From NCBI RefSeq assembly GCF_035690525.1, contig NZ_DASSKM010000071.1, positions 1 to 21,794 on the forward strand: 21,794 nucleotides of DNA. The letters run 5' to 3'. The stretch is from Salinisphaera sp035690525. GTDB taxonomy: Bacteria; Pseudomonadota; Gammaproteobacteria; Nevskiales; Salinisphaeraceae. The position numbers and the translations under genes are program-made. Positions 8,701 through 16,232 of the stretch are shown piece by piece. The notes beneath the pieces were generated by a model that saw nothing but the letters and a program-made list of their open reading frames with translations, was not told the DNA's origin and did not search any database. Position 1 is the first letter of the stretch, and every line of letters begins with the position of its first letter.

Positions 8701-9280
8701 CAAACAAATCTGTAACAGCCCGGCGCAATTCCAGAAGCACGAGCGCGCCGATATTGATGAGTCCGGCAAGCTGGCCGCGTTTATCGACGTGATGCGCGAA
8801 GTCGAGGCCGCGGGCGAAAAAGCCTTGATCTTCACCCAGTATACGGAGATGGGCGAGCTGCTCGTCACGGCCCTGCGCGACGAATTGGGCCTGGAGGTTC
8901 CCTTCCTGCACGGCGGTCTCACCCGTAAGCAGCGCGACGTCATGGTGGCCTCTTTTCAGCAAGACCACGGCGCCCGCGCCCTGGTGGCCTCGCTCAAGGC
9001 CGGCGGCACCGGCTTGAACCTGACCGCCGCCAGCCAAGTCATCCACTACGACCTGTGGTGGAACCCGGCCGTCGAGGCACAGGCCACCGACCGCGCCTAC
9101 CGCATCGGCCAGAATCGCAACGTCGTCGTGCATCGCCTGATTACCGAAAACACTTTTGAAGAACGCATCGACGAAATGATCCAGTCCAAGAAAGAACTCG
9201 CCGATCTGACCGTGGCCAGCGGCGAGCAGTGGATCAGTGAACTGTCAGACAGCGAGCTACGCGATCTGGTGACACTTTGA
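5750..9280 (+). CDS. SNF2-family DEAD/DEAH helicase with SWIM zinc finger
   Basis: A 1176-residue DNA translocase. The N-terminus (TWWGRQWLAAFDGIDEANRL) is typical of bacterial SWIM-SNF2 proteins. The SWIM finger is C123-x-C125-x6-C132-x-H134 and probably binds DNA or a protein. A long middle region of unknown fold (about 150-690) follows. The ATPase core has LRPYQKRGYEWL, Walker A DDMGLGKT (738-745), Walker B DEAQ (834-837), SGTPVENRL, FILRRLKSDK, then helicase C with ALIFTQYTEMG, HGGLTRKQRD, AGGTGLNLTAA and the arginine finger motif TDRAYRIGQ. It is a stand-alone plus-strand gene, convergent with jetD 57 bases away. Relatives occur both in defence islands and elsewhere, so a defence role is inference. 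The ribosome-binding site is weak (AGG about 11 bases before the ATG). Confidence 0.93.
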   Translation: MADFGRTWWGRQWLAAFDGIDEANRLPRGRRYANNGSVRAIDIGDAAVTARVLGSRPQPYQVEVALPAFSKTDQDVILATVENSPVLLSRLLGRQLPPHVQKLLEERSIRLFPRSWRDIKARCSCPDEALPCKHIAAVIYLLASEIDKNPFIVFALHGMDLAAALEARAGVALASLGTLPVLSQAWSDEPQIASFEPPTSEVFADIDLSRVPAVESRIFTILSVQPLFHGKDFHQILATQYKRARRAVRAFDRDAEADGAEVEPLERLSAIIDDGGALIEMRADDKPLFKAVHRKRAADPFENFLGQLHALPAEREPRLAHSVFLWRTLLRFALKLIEQGAYVPWVGANSQDRTLVVWHPARLSAPVDELFERLCALCPPDLVRLEIKHGRRRVHYYADAPTQLLAALHLLLGFFVRRGFESTAEARADDPVKRLFFTGQPVRFDPFETSDTPQLINHWLRRLTLGERAHRLHLRVDERGDDELGVALTVEGDGGFAGISDWLAQAGGGQAKAAVLADLAVLADYFPDVERLYESEGRPDDSDDALVYSLSEFTPILREVLPALRMLGIGVILPKALRNLTRPQASLSLSSSDAEASVSYLNLDRLLDFDWQVAVGDRRVSVDEFRRLVENASGLVRLFDRYVMVDEREVSQLLDTLETPPAELSRAELLQAGLAGELDGAEVVAQDDARELFDQLIRPESPPPVPDALEAQLRPYQKRGYEWLAQNARLGFGSLLADDMGLGKTLQVIALLLHLKETGRLDKSKALVVVPTSLLTNWRHEIERFAPTLAVRIFHGPGRKLALDEHDVVLTSYGLVRSDAKTLAKPRWAVIAIDEAQNIKNPAAAQTKAIKRLKAGIKVGLSGTPVENRLREYWSVFDFINPKYLRSQKHFAQGFANPIERDRDQVALNKFRDITAPFILRRLKSDKRIIADLPDKIESNRYCTLSPKQASLYQTTVDTIMKDLARSEEDIERRGIIFKLLNALKQICNSPAQFQKHERADIDESGKLAAFIDVMREVEAAGEKALIFTQYTEMGELLVTALRDELGLEVPFLHGGLTRKQRDVMVASFQQDHGARALVASLKAGGTGLNLTAASQVIHYDLWWNPAVEAQATDRAYRIGQNRNVVVHRLITENTFEERIDEMIQSKKELADLTVASGEQWISELSDSELRDLVTL

Positions 9281-9303
9281 TGGGGCGCGCGGCGCTCGTT
9301 CAA

Positions 9304-9318
9304 CACGATTCTGTCGTG
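9304..9318. other. Small inverted repeat between convergent genes
   Basis: CACGA/TCGTG with a 5-base loop lies in the 57 bases between the ends of the SNF2 gene and jetD. It is the only hairpin I see there and could act as a weak bidirectional terminator, but it has no T tract. Confidence 0.2.
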
Positions 9319-9337
9319 GGACTTTGACCGGATCGTG

Positions 9338-10582
9338 CTAATGATCCGCCGCAAGGCCGGGGCGATGCGCCAGTTCGCGAAGGCGTGCCTCGACCCAGCC
9401 GAAACCGATGTGCTCTTGTTCCAGTCGAAGATTGTCGGCGAGCGCGTTGTCTCTAAGGGTTTCGAACAGTTCTTGTTCTGCCATCGTCAGCCGCGTCAGC
9501 GTACCGGTAAAGCGTTGCTTCGCCGACTCGTTGCCGGCCAGATGTAGATAGGCATCAAAGGTCGCGCGATCCATGAGCAGCGACTCTGCGTGCGGCAGAT
9601 AACGCCGTAGGCGATCGAGCATGGCAAAGCCGTGGGTATCGAGATCGCCCCAGTAGTAGACGGCGACGCGGTGCAGCCAGGCAATATCGGCGAGCGCGTC
9701 CAGCGCATAGCCGAGACCGAATATGACGAGCGCGCGCTCGACGGGCGGAAAAGCCAGACCGTTGATTTCGTTTTCGGTGATGAACACGGTCTCGACCGTC
9801 GGCGTGCGCCGGTCCAGTGTCAGCCCGGCGAATTCGGCTGCCGGCACGGCCAGATCGGTCAGCCCGGCGATGGCGAGCTGAGAATCCAGCAGCCGAAAAC
9901 GCAGCCGCGGTGGCTTTCCGCGCAGGCCGTAGCGGGCGTCGAAGCCGGCCGCGCCGGTATGCTGCGCGTCGATCGCCGCCGCCGGTAGCGTCAGATCCAG
10001 CAACTCGCCGATCACGCGCCGGCGGGTTTCGATAAACTTGGTGTCCACGCCGGCGATATCGAGCTGGCGGCGATAGCAGCCGGGGCGCGGATGCGCTACG
10101 AACCAGTCGACGAGCGTAAGCAATCGCGGCCAGTCGTCGGCGTGTTCGAGCGCGGTGAGTGGCCGCCGGGCGAGCCAGTCCAGCAGCGTCGGTTGGTTTT
10201 CTCGTGTTTGCTCGATAATCGAATCGAAGCGCGCGGCGTCGCGGCTGCGGCCGATGAGTTTCAGCCCGTCCTCGGCGGTGGCCACGCTGGCGCCGGTGGG
10301 CACGTCGTTGGCGCCGTGCACGCGGTTGCGAACGCTTTGCCAGGTCAGGGTGTAGCCAAAACCGCGGGCCTCGGCACTGGCCTGCCGCAGCGCGTCGATC
10401 CAGGCACGCACGGCGTCGAAGTGTCGGGCGATATCGCCGCCGCTCGGGTTTTTCAAGCGCAGCGCCAGCGGGAATAGCGACTCGCCAGTCACGCGCGCGG
10501 CCAACAATTCGCCGCGTGCCCAGCGGCGCTCGAGCTGGGCGCGCAGATCGGCCGGCGTGGTCCAGGGTGGCGGGTCAGCCAT
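9338..10582 (-). CDS. jetD: Wadjet anti-plasmid system subunit JetD (DUF3322/DUF2220 toprim nuclease)
   Basis: DNA-cleaving subunit of the Wadjet system. The family consists of an N-terminal DUF3322 region (WTTPADLRAQLERRWARGE, RVTGESLFPLALRLKNPS) and a C-terminal toprim domain related to Spo11/topoisomerase VI-A. The metal-binding acidic residues are visible: E270 and E272 in TENEINGLAFP, and D313-L-D315 in YYWGDLDTHGF. The DxD and Glu residues are intact, so the nuclease should be active. In the known system, JetD cuts plasmid DNA after the JetABC motor has extruded it. The length of 414 residues is normal. The ATG overlaps the jetC stop by eight bases (ATGGCTGA), making this the last gene of the operon. 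Confidence 0.93.
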   Translation of the reverse strand: MADPPPWTTPADLRAQLERRWARGELLAARVTGESLFPLALRLKNPSGGDIARHFDAVRAWIDALRQASAEARGFGYTLTWQSVRNRVHGANDVPTGASVATAEDGLKLIGRSRDAARFDSIIEQTRENQPTLLDWLARRPLTALEHADDWPRLLTLVDWFVAHPRPGCYRRQLDIAGVDTKFIETRRRVIGELLDLTLPAAAIDAQHTGAAGFDARYGLRGKPPRLRFRLLDSQLAIAGLTDLAVPAAEFAGLTLDRRTPTVETVFITENEINGLAFPPVERALVIFGLGYALDALADIAWLHRVAVYYWGDLDTHGFAMLDRLRRYLPHAESLLMDRATFDAYLHLAGNESAKQRFTGTLTRLTMAEQELFETLRDNALADNLRLEQEHIGFGWVEARLRELAHRPGLAADH

Positions 10583-13500
10583 CGATAGTCGAAGGCGAAA
10601 TGGCCTCGCGGGCGCTCTTTTCGGCGCGATATTCCTCGATCGACAGGTTGCGCACTTGCGAATGCGCGCCGTCGGGCGCGGCCACGAAGCCGACGCTGGC
10701 CACGAACGGTTCGATGATATGGATCTTCTGCAGCGGGGTGACGATCAGCAACTGCAGGTTGAGCCGCTCGAACAGCGACAGGCCGAAGCGCGCCGATTCG
10801 TCCGAGCCGCGGCCGAACGCCTCGTCGATCACCACGAAGCGAAACGTGCGCGAGCGGCGCTGGCCGGCTTCCAGGCCGAACTGATAGGCCAGGCTCGCCG
10901 CGAGCACGGTATAGGCCAGTTTTTCCTTCTGACCGCCGGACTTGCCGGCCGAATCGCTGTAGTGCTCGTGCTCGGCATCGTCCTCGCGCCAGCGTTCGGC
11001 GGCGGAAAACACGAAGCCGTTGCGTACATCCGTGACCTTGCGCCGCCAGCGCCGGTCGAGCTCGGCGGTGCCTTCCCGCCCGCGCAGGCGGGCGATGATC
11101 TGGCGTACTTGTTCGAACTTGGTTTCCGAGTAGGCTGCGTTTTCACCGCCGGCGAGCGTGCCCTCGGTGGTCGCGCGCAGATCGCGGATGAAATCCCGGA
11201 TCTCGGGATCGCTGGTCGTGTCGGCCAGCAGGGCGATATAACGGCCCGGGTTGAAGTCGATATCGCGCAGAGATTTATTGATGATGTCGATGCGCTCGCG
11301 AATACGCTCGCGCGCCTGGTTGAGATAGGCCTGGAAGCCGGCGACCTCGCGAATGGTGTTTTCGTTGAGCAACTGCTTGAAGCGGGCCTCGAAGCGCGGC
11401 AGGTCGTCGGCGGTCAGTCGTTCCAGCAGATCGGCGTATTCGCCGGCCGCTTCGACGTGGGCATCGAACTCCCGGGTCTCCAACGGCCAACGGGTGCGAA
11501 ACTCGGTCATCGCGCGCACGATGGCATCGGCCAGGCGCTTGACGCGCTTGTCTTCGCGATCCATTTCGGCCTGCAGCCATTGCCGCATCCGGGTCTGGTT
11601 GTTGTCGCAGGATTCAACCGTGATCTGGATTTCGCCCAATGCCTGTGCGCGCAGTTCTTCCAGGCGCGGGAAGATGTCGTCGCGCTCGGTTGCGCTGGCC
11701 TGGTCGTACGCGGATTGTGCCTCTGTGCGCAGACGCGCGGCCACGTCGCGCCGTTCTTCGAGCTTCGCGTACTCGGCGCGCGCGGCTTCGAGCGACTGCT
11801 CGGTTTGGCCGCGCGCCGTCTCGAGTTCGGCCAACTGCGCGCGCAGCGTCCGCAGGGTATCGGAGGCGGCCTCCAGTGCGTTCTTTTCGTCTTCCAGGCG
11901 GCTGATCTCGGCCACCATGCTCTGCCAGTCCAGCTCGGCAAAATCTGCGTAGACCGCGAGCTGGCCGAGCCGCTCGACGCGCTGATTCTGGTCGCGGATC
12001 CGGGTCTGCAAATCGGCAATTTTCCGCCCGTCCCCGGCCATGTGGGTTTCCAGATCGGCGGCCTGTTGTTCGAGTGCGGCGATCTTGGCCTCGTTGGACC
12101 AGCCGAGGATATAACGCGAGCGATCGGTGATGGCGTGGCGGTCATCTTTTTCGTGCCGGCCGCCGGCGGTCTTGATCTGGCCGGCGCGGGTCAGTGCTTT
12201 CGGCTCGCGCCGAAAACGGGCCATATCGGCGCAGCAGGCGTAGTCGAAGCGCCGCGCCAGTTCGGCTTCCAGCCAGGCGTAGAACGCCGAATCCGGCTTG
12301 ACCGCCAGCTTGCGCACCAGCGAATCGGGGCCGATATCGACCGTGTCCGCCGCGCGTGTTTCACGCACGCGATAATAGACCAGCCGGCCGCGCAGATGGG
12401 TGCGCTCGACCCAGTCAGCCACGCGCGCGTAGTGCGCGTCGGCGACCAGCAGCGACAGGCCGAAATTATGCAGCAGGCGTTCGGCCGCGCCTTCCCAGTC
12501 GCGCTCGTCCTCGCGGACCTGGATCAACTCGCCGGCGAACGGCACCTCGTCGGGCGCCAGATCGAGATCGGCGCACAGCCGGTCGCGCAGCGCCAGAACC
12601 GCGGCCGGTAGATTGGAGCGGCGCTGGCGCAGCGACGCCAGCTCGGTGTCCAGCTCGTCGTGTTGGTCCTTGAGGCCACGAAACGCGATTTCGGCGTCGA
12701 CGTGTTCGTTTTGAAGCGCACTACGGCGGTTTTCGGCCGTCTCCTGCGCCTGGCTTAGCGCGCGCCGGTTGTCGTCGAAGCGCTCGGCGTTGTCGGCGGG
12801 TGCAAAATCCAATTTCCGTGCCAGCGCGTTATAACTCTCGGCGCGCTTCTGGCGGTTGGCCTGTTCGCGCTTCTGTTCTTCGATCTGGCGCGCAAGCCGT
12901 TCGATGCGCTCGCCGCCGTGCGCGGCGATGGCGTTTCTGAGATCGTCGCGGGTGTCGGCCTGCGCGCGCTGCTTGGCACGAAGATTGTCGATCCGCCGTT
13001 CGGTTCGGGCGCCTTCGGTATCCAGCCGCTCGATGCGCGCGCCCAGCAAACCGGCCTTGATGCCGGCAAACCAGGGGGCGAGCGCCTCGCGGGCGGCGCG
13101 CCAGGCCTCGATCTGCCGGTTGAGTTCGGTCCATTGCCGGCTGTCGGCCACCAGCGGTTCGAGCGCCTCGATTTGGCGGCGGGCGTTGACCACCGCGTCG
13201 TGGGCGCGGTTGAGATCGTCGAAATGCGCGATCAGGTCGTCGATGCGGGCGTCCACCGGTGCGGCTTCCAGCATGTGCGTGCGCACGAACTCGGTCAGGT
13301 TACCCACCGACTTCATCGACACGGTCTGGGCGAACAGTTCCAGGGCCTGTTCGTTGTCCAGCCCGAAGCGACGCCGGAACGCCGCGCCGTAGGGCGGAAA
13401 ATTGTCGTGGATTTCCACGCCCGGTGTGGCCCGCAGGCGTTTTTTGAGCTGGTTCAGGTCGGGGCCGAAATCGGCGAAGTGTTCGGTGATGGTCAGCGCG

Positions 13501-13964
13501 GTATCGGCCACGATATAAAACCGCTGCGGCTGACCCTGGTCCTTGATCCAGAATACCTGCGCCAGCGTCACGTCCTGATCGAAGCCGGCGTTGCGAAACT
13601 GGCTTAAAATCACGGAGTAGCTATTGTGATCGCGCAGCGCCACCGGGCGCGCGCCGGCCGCGGATTCGTTGCGCTCGGATTTGTAATAGCCGAGCACATA
13701 GGAGCGCAGCGAACGCTCCTTGTTTTCGGCGCCGGCGGCCTTGTTGTAGGTAATGCGCTGGGCCGGCACGAGCAGGGTGGTGACCGCGTCGACCAGGGTC
13801 GATTTACCGGAGCCGATATCGCCGGTCAGCAGGCTGTTGTCGCCGTCCGGTGCGATGCGCCAGACCCGGTCGTGGAACGTGCCCCAGTTGTAGAGTTCGA
13901 CGGCCTGCAGACGGAATCCGGCCCGGGCCTCGTCGGCGGCAAAATCCAGCGACAACGACGACAC
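10575..13964 (-). CDS. jetC: Wadjet SMC-like ATPase JetC (MukB/MksB-type)
   Basis: SMC-family motor of Wadjet, 1129 residues. The N-terminal head has Walker A GDIGSGKST (48-56). The C-terminal head has the ABC signature in SDSAGKSGGQKEKLAYT (SGGQ 1009-1012) and Walker B FRFVVIDEAFGRG with D1047-E1048, followed by LLIVTPLQKIHIIEPF. Between the heads, two long heptad-rich, Arg/Glu/Ala-rich stretches form the coiled-coil arms around a hinge near 440-620. It dimerises and, with JetA and JetB, extrudes DNA loops; small circles stall it and are cut by JetD. The start is GTG at 13964, three bases after the jetB stop, with GAGGA about 10 bases upstream. A 684-codon antisense frame across it is a GC-bias shadow. 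Confidence 0.95.
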   Translation of the reverse strand: MSSLSLDFAADEARAGFRLQAVELYNWGTFHDRVWRIAPDGDNSLLTGDIGSGKSTLVDAVTTLLVPAQRITYNKAAGAENKERSLRSYVLGYYKSERNESAAGARPVALRDHNSYSVILSQFRNAGFDQDVTLAQVFWIKDQGQPQRFYIVADTALTITEHFADFGPDLNQLKKRLRATPGVEIHDNFPPYGAAFRRRFGLDNEQALELFAQTVSMKSVGNLTEFVRTHMLEAAPVDARIDDLIAHFDDLNRAHDAVVNARRQIEALEPLVADSRQWTELNRQIEAWRAAREALAPWFAGIKAGLLGARIERLDTEGARTERRIDNLRAKQRAQADTRDDLRNAIAAHGGERIERLARQIEEQKREQANRQKRAESYNALARKLDFAPADNAERFDDNRRALSQAQETAENRRSALQNEHVDAEIAFRGLKDQHDELDTELASLRQRRSNLPAAVLALRDRLCADLDLAPDEVPFAGELIQVREDERDWEGAAERLLHNFGLSLLVADAHYARVADWVERTHLRGRLVYYRVRETRAADTVDIGPDSLVRKLAVKPDSAFYAWLEAELARRFDYACCADMARFRREPKALTRAGQIKTAGGRHEKDDRHAITDRSRYILGWSNEAKIAALEQQAADLETHMAGDGRKIADLQTRIRDQNQRVERLGQLAVYADFAELDWQSMVAEISRLEDEKNALEAASDTLRTLRAQLAELETARGQTEQSLEAARAEYAKLEERRDVAARLRTEAQSAYDQASATERDDIFPRLEELRAQALGEIQITVESCDNNQTRMRQWLQAEMDREDKRVKRLADAIVRAMTEFRTRWPLETREFDAHVEAAGEYADLLERLTADDLPRFEARFKQLLNENTIREVAGFQAYLNQARERIRERIDIINKSLRDIDFNPGRYIALLADTTSDPEIRDFIRDLRATTEGTLAGGENAAYSETKFEQVRQIIARLRGREGTAELDRRWRRKVTDVRNGFVFSAAERWREDDAEHEHYSDSAGKSGGQKEKLAYTVLAASLAYQFGLEAGQRRSRTFRFVVIDEAFGRGSDESARFGLSLFERLNLQLLIVTPLQKIHIIEPFVASVGFVAAPDGAHSQVRNLSIEEYRAEKSAREAISPSTIDG

Positions 13965-13967
13965 GGC

Positions 13968-14648
13968 TCAGCCGTCCTCGCTGCGTGAGGCGGTCGATGC
14001 CTCGGGATCGATGTACGCTCGATACTCGGCCAACCGGGCCTCCAGCTCGTTCAGCCACTGGGCGTCGACGAACGCCTTGATGATGCGCTGGACCTCGAAG
14101 CGCGTGCTGGCGCCGTCACCTGATGCGCGCAGCCGGCGTAGCATCCCGAGCTCGACCGCCTTGTTGATATGCGTATCGATCCGGTCGAGCAATCGGGCCT
14201 CGTTGGCCGCGTCGGGCAGGAACACGCGCAGGGCGTCCACGATCTGTTCGCGGGTGACGATTAGTCTTGGTTCGCCGCTGGTTGCATCGTGTTCGGCCAG
14301 TTTCTTGCGCAGCAAGGCCAGCAGCAGGCTGACCGGATATGAAAGCTGGCGGCGCGAGATCAGCCGCGGCAGGTCGGTTTCAGCGTTTTCATCGGCCGGG
14401 CGCTGGGCCAGATAGGCATGGCCTTCGGCCTCGTCGATCATCAACTCGAGATTCAGCACGGCCACGTAATCGCGCACGCGCGGCGCTAGATCGAGCAGCG
14501 TCTGCCAGTCACGCGGGGCGGCGTCGCGGTGGAGCACGCCGCGGCACAACGATATCACCACCGGCGACAGGCCGTCGGCCGGCAAGGGAGCGTCGGCATC
14601 GGCCGGCGAGGGCGACAAGTCAGTGGACGAACTCATGGCCTCGAGCAT
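13968..14648 (-). CDS. jetB: Wadjet subunit JetB (DUF4194, MksE/kite-like)
   Basis: Small accessory subunit (226 residues) that dimerises and bridges the kleisin JetA and the SMC heads, equivalent to MukE/MksE. The central region has PRLISRRQLSYPVSLLLALL, then TREQIVDALRVFLPD and HINKAVELGMLRRL, a winged-helix arrangement typical of DUF4194. The first ~30 residues are Pro/Ala/Asp-rich and probably disordered. The start at 14648 lies 9 bases after the jetA stop. An internal ATG at 14636 is the alternative, but its GAGG is only two bases away. Identified mainly from the conserved order jetA-jetB-jetC-jetD and the general sequence type. Confidence 0.88.
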   Translation of the reverse strand: MLEAMSSSTDLSPSPADADAPLPADGLSPVVISLCRGVLHRDAAPRDWQTLLDLAPRVRDYVAVLNLELMIDEAEGHAYLAQRPADENAETDLPRLISRRQLSYPVSLLLALLRKKLAEHDATSGEPRLIVTREQIVDALRVFLPDAANEARLLDRIDTHINKAVELGMLRRLRASGDGASTRFEVQRIIKAFVDAQWLNELEARLAEYRAYIDPEASTASRSEDG

Positions 14649-14657
14649 AAAGGCGTG

Positions 14658-16103
14658 TCACGCTCGCGAAAAGATCACCCGCGGCATGGTCGCGCGGCGC
14701 GGGCCGCGTTCGGCGTCGATCCAGCGGATTTCGTCGCGTATGGATTCGTCGACCACGGCGGGTTCGCTGGCCTCGTCGGCCAGCGTGAGATAGCTCACCA
14801 GTTCCGCCACGCCCTGGGTCAGCGGATGGGTGTCGATGACGCGGGCGAGCGTGGCCGGCGAGCCGCGGTTGAGGGTGTCGCGGATATGCCCGCGCACACG
14901 CTCGCGGTCGACGGCGAACTGATCGAACAGGGCGTTCGCGTCGATGTCTTCATCGCCTTCGACCAAAACCTGGTCACGGATATCGGGTTTGATCGGCGGG
15001 GTGAACAGCGGCCGTTCCATGGGCAGATCGAAACTCGGCGCCGGCGCGTCCAGTTCGCCGAAGATACCGGCCAGTGGCTGTTCGCGTACCGCGATCGCGT
15101 GGTGCTCGATCTGCTTGATCAACTCCATGATGCGCCGGTTTTCCAGCCGCGCCTGATCGTCGAGATAGCGGCGCAACTGCTGCGACAGCAGGGCGACCGT
15201 GCGCTGGGTGGTCTCGCCGGCAGCCAGCCAGTCGTAGTGAATGCGCCGGTTCGCGGCATCCGGTGCCAGTTCGGCGACGTGGGGCAGTTCCATGGCGGCC
15301 GATAGCAGTTCGGTGAGCTCGTCCTGGCTGGCCGGCGACATGATGAAATCCCAGAACGCGCGAAAACTGCGCCCCTGGTCGGAATCGGCGATCGCATCGT
15401 GCTCGCCGAGGATATCGCCGATCAGCGCGCCGCGGCCGCCCTCCCAGGTTGCGATGCGCTCGCGCACTGCGCGATCCAGGTCGCGGAAGTTCTGTTCGAC
15501 CTGGCGGAAATCGGCCAGCAGCGCGCGGGCGGTACCGGTGGCTTCCAGAAAACGCTCGCGCTGGCGGGTGGCGTCCATCAGCTCGATATCGCCGCGCCCC
15601 ACGCGCTCGATTTCGGCGTCGATGGCCGCGCGCTGGCGTTTCAGTTCGGCGATACGCCGTTCGGGATCGGTTTCGGCACCGTGGACCAGCTCGCGCAGCA
15701 GATCGAAGACCGTGCGCAGTCGCGATTCGGCGCCCACGAACTGCGCGCGGTATTCCAGCGAGGTGGCCCACTGGACGGCTTTTTCCGTCGCCGGCATCAG
15801 ATCGAAGTGCGGCTCGTCTGTATCCGGCGGATAATAACGGCGCAGCCACGGCCGCTCGTCGGCGCTCCAGTCGACCAGGTAGTCCAGGCTGGCTTTGGGA
15901 AAGATGATCTCGCCCGCGGCGTCGTGAATGGCAAACAGATAGTCGTCGAGCGCGGCGGCCAGATCGGCCTCGCCGATGGCGCGCGCGTTGGGCGCGATGA
16001 AGGCGCGGTGTAAAAACCCGATGATCAGCGGCGCGCTGTCGGCGGCCAGCAGCCGCCACGCCGGATGCTGGCGGCGCAGGTATTGGATCTGGTCGAAGTC
16101 CAT
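14658..16103 (-). CDS. jetA: Wadjet kleisin-like subunit JetA (DUF3375, MksF)
   Basis: Kleisin subunit of the Wadjet SMC complex, 481 residues. The N-terminus (DFDQIQYLRRQHPAWRLLAA, then APLIIGFLHRAF) is characteristic of DUF3375, which marks type I Wadjet. A helical middle segment (ERRIAELKRQRAAIDAEIER) is followed by FRAFWDFIMSPASQDELTEL and a C-terminal winged-helix-like part. The family links the two JetC heads and holds JetB. I prefer the ATG at 16103 over the adjacent TTG at 16106; the ribosome-binding site (GAAGC) is weak. First gene of jetABCD. The 126-base gap to the upstream helicase gene contains a 9-bp inverted repeat that may terminate or regulate. Confidence 0.92.
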   Translation of the reverse strand: MDFDQIQYLRRQHPAWRLLAADSAPLIIGFLHRAFIAPNARAIGEADLAAALDDYLFAIHDAAGEIIFPKASLDYLVDWSADERPWLRRYYPPDTDEPHFDLMPATEKAVQWATSLEYRAQFVGAESRLRTVFDLLRELVHGAETDPERRIAELKRQRAAIDAEIERVGRGDIELMDATRQRERFLEATGTARALLADFRQVEQNFRDLDRAVRERIATWEGGRGALIGDILGEHDAIADSDQGRSFRAFWDFIMSPASQDELTELLSAAMELPHVAELAPDAANRRIHYDWLAAGETTQRTVALLSQQLRRYLDDQARLENRRIMELIKQIEHHAIAVREQPLAGIFGELDAPAPSFDLPMERPLFTPPIKPDIRDQVLVEGDEDIDANALFDQFAVDRERVRGHIRDTLNRGSPATLARVIDTHPLTQGVAELVSYLTLADEASEPAVVDESIRDEIRWIDAERGPRRATMPRVIFSRA

Positions 16104-16143
16104 CAAGCTTCAGTCGCGATCGCGAAGTCCAAATCAGGGCGCA

Positions 16144-16177
16144 GCAAGATCGACCGAGATGACGGAAACGATCTTGC
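16144..16177. repeat. Perfect 9-bp inverted repeat upstream of jetA
   Basis: GCAAGATCG (16144-16152) and CGATCTTGC (16169-16177) are separated by 16 bases, 41 bases before the jetA start and 55 after the helicase stop. It may be an operator for jetABCD or a hairpin that ends the vapBC-helicase message. No T run follows on either strand. Confidence 0.4.
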
Positions 16178-16232
16178 CTGGCCGTTTGCAGGAGTGCGGT
16201 CGATCAGCCTTTTGCGCACGCCATGTGTGAAT

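Noticed and set aside
10557..12611. 684-codon open frame on the plus strand opposite jetC
   Set aside because: It mirrors the jetC coding frame in GC-rich DNA, has no recognisable domain or ribosome-binding site, and JetC on the other strand has clear SMC motifs throughout.
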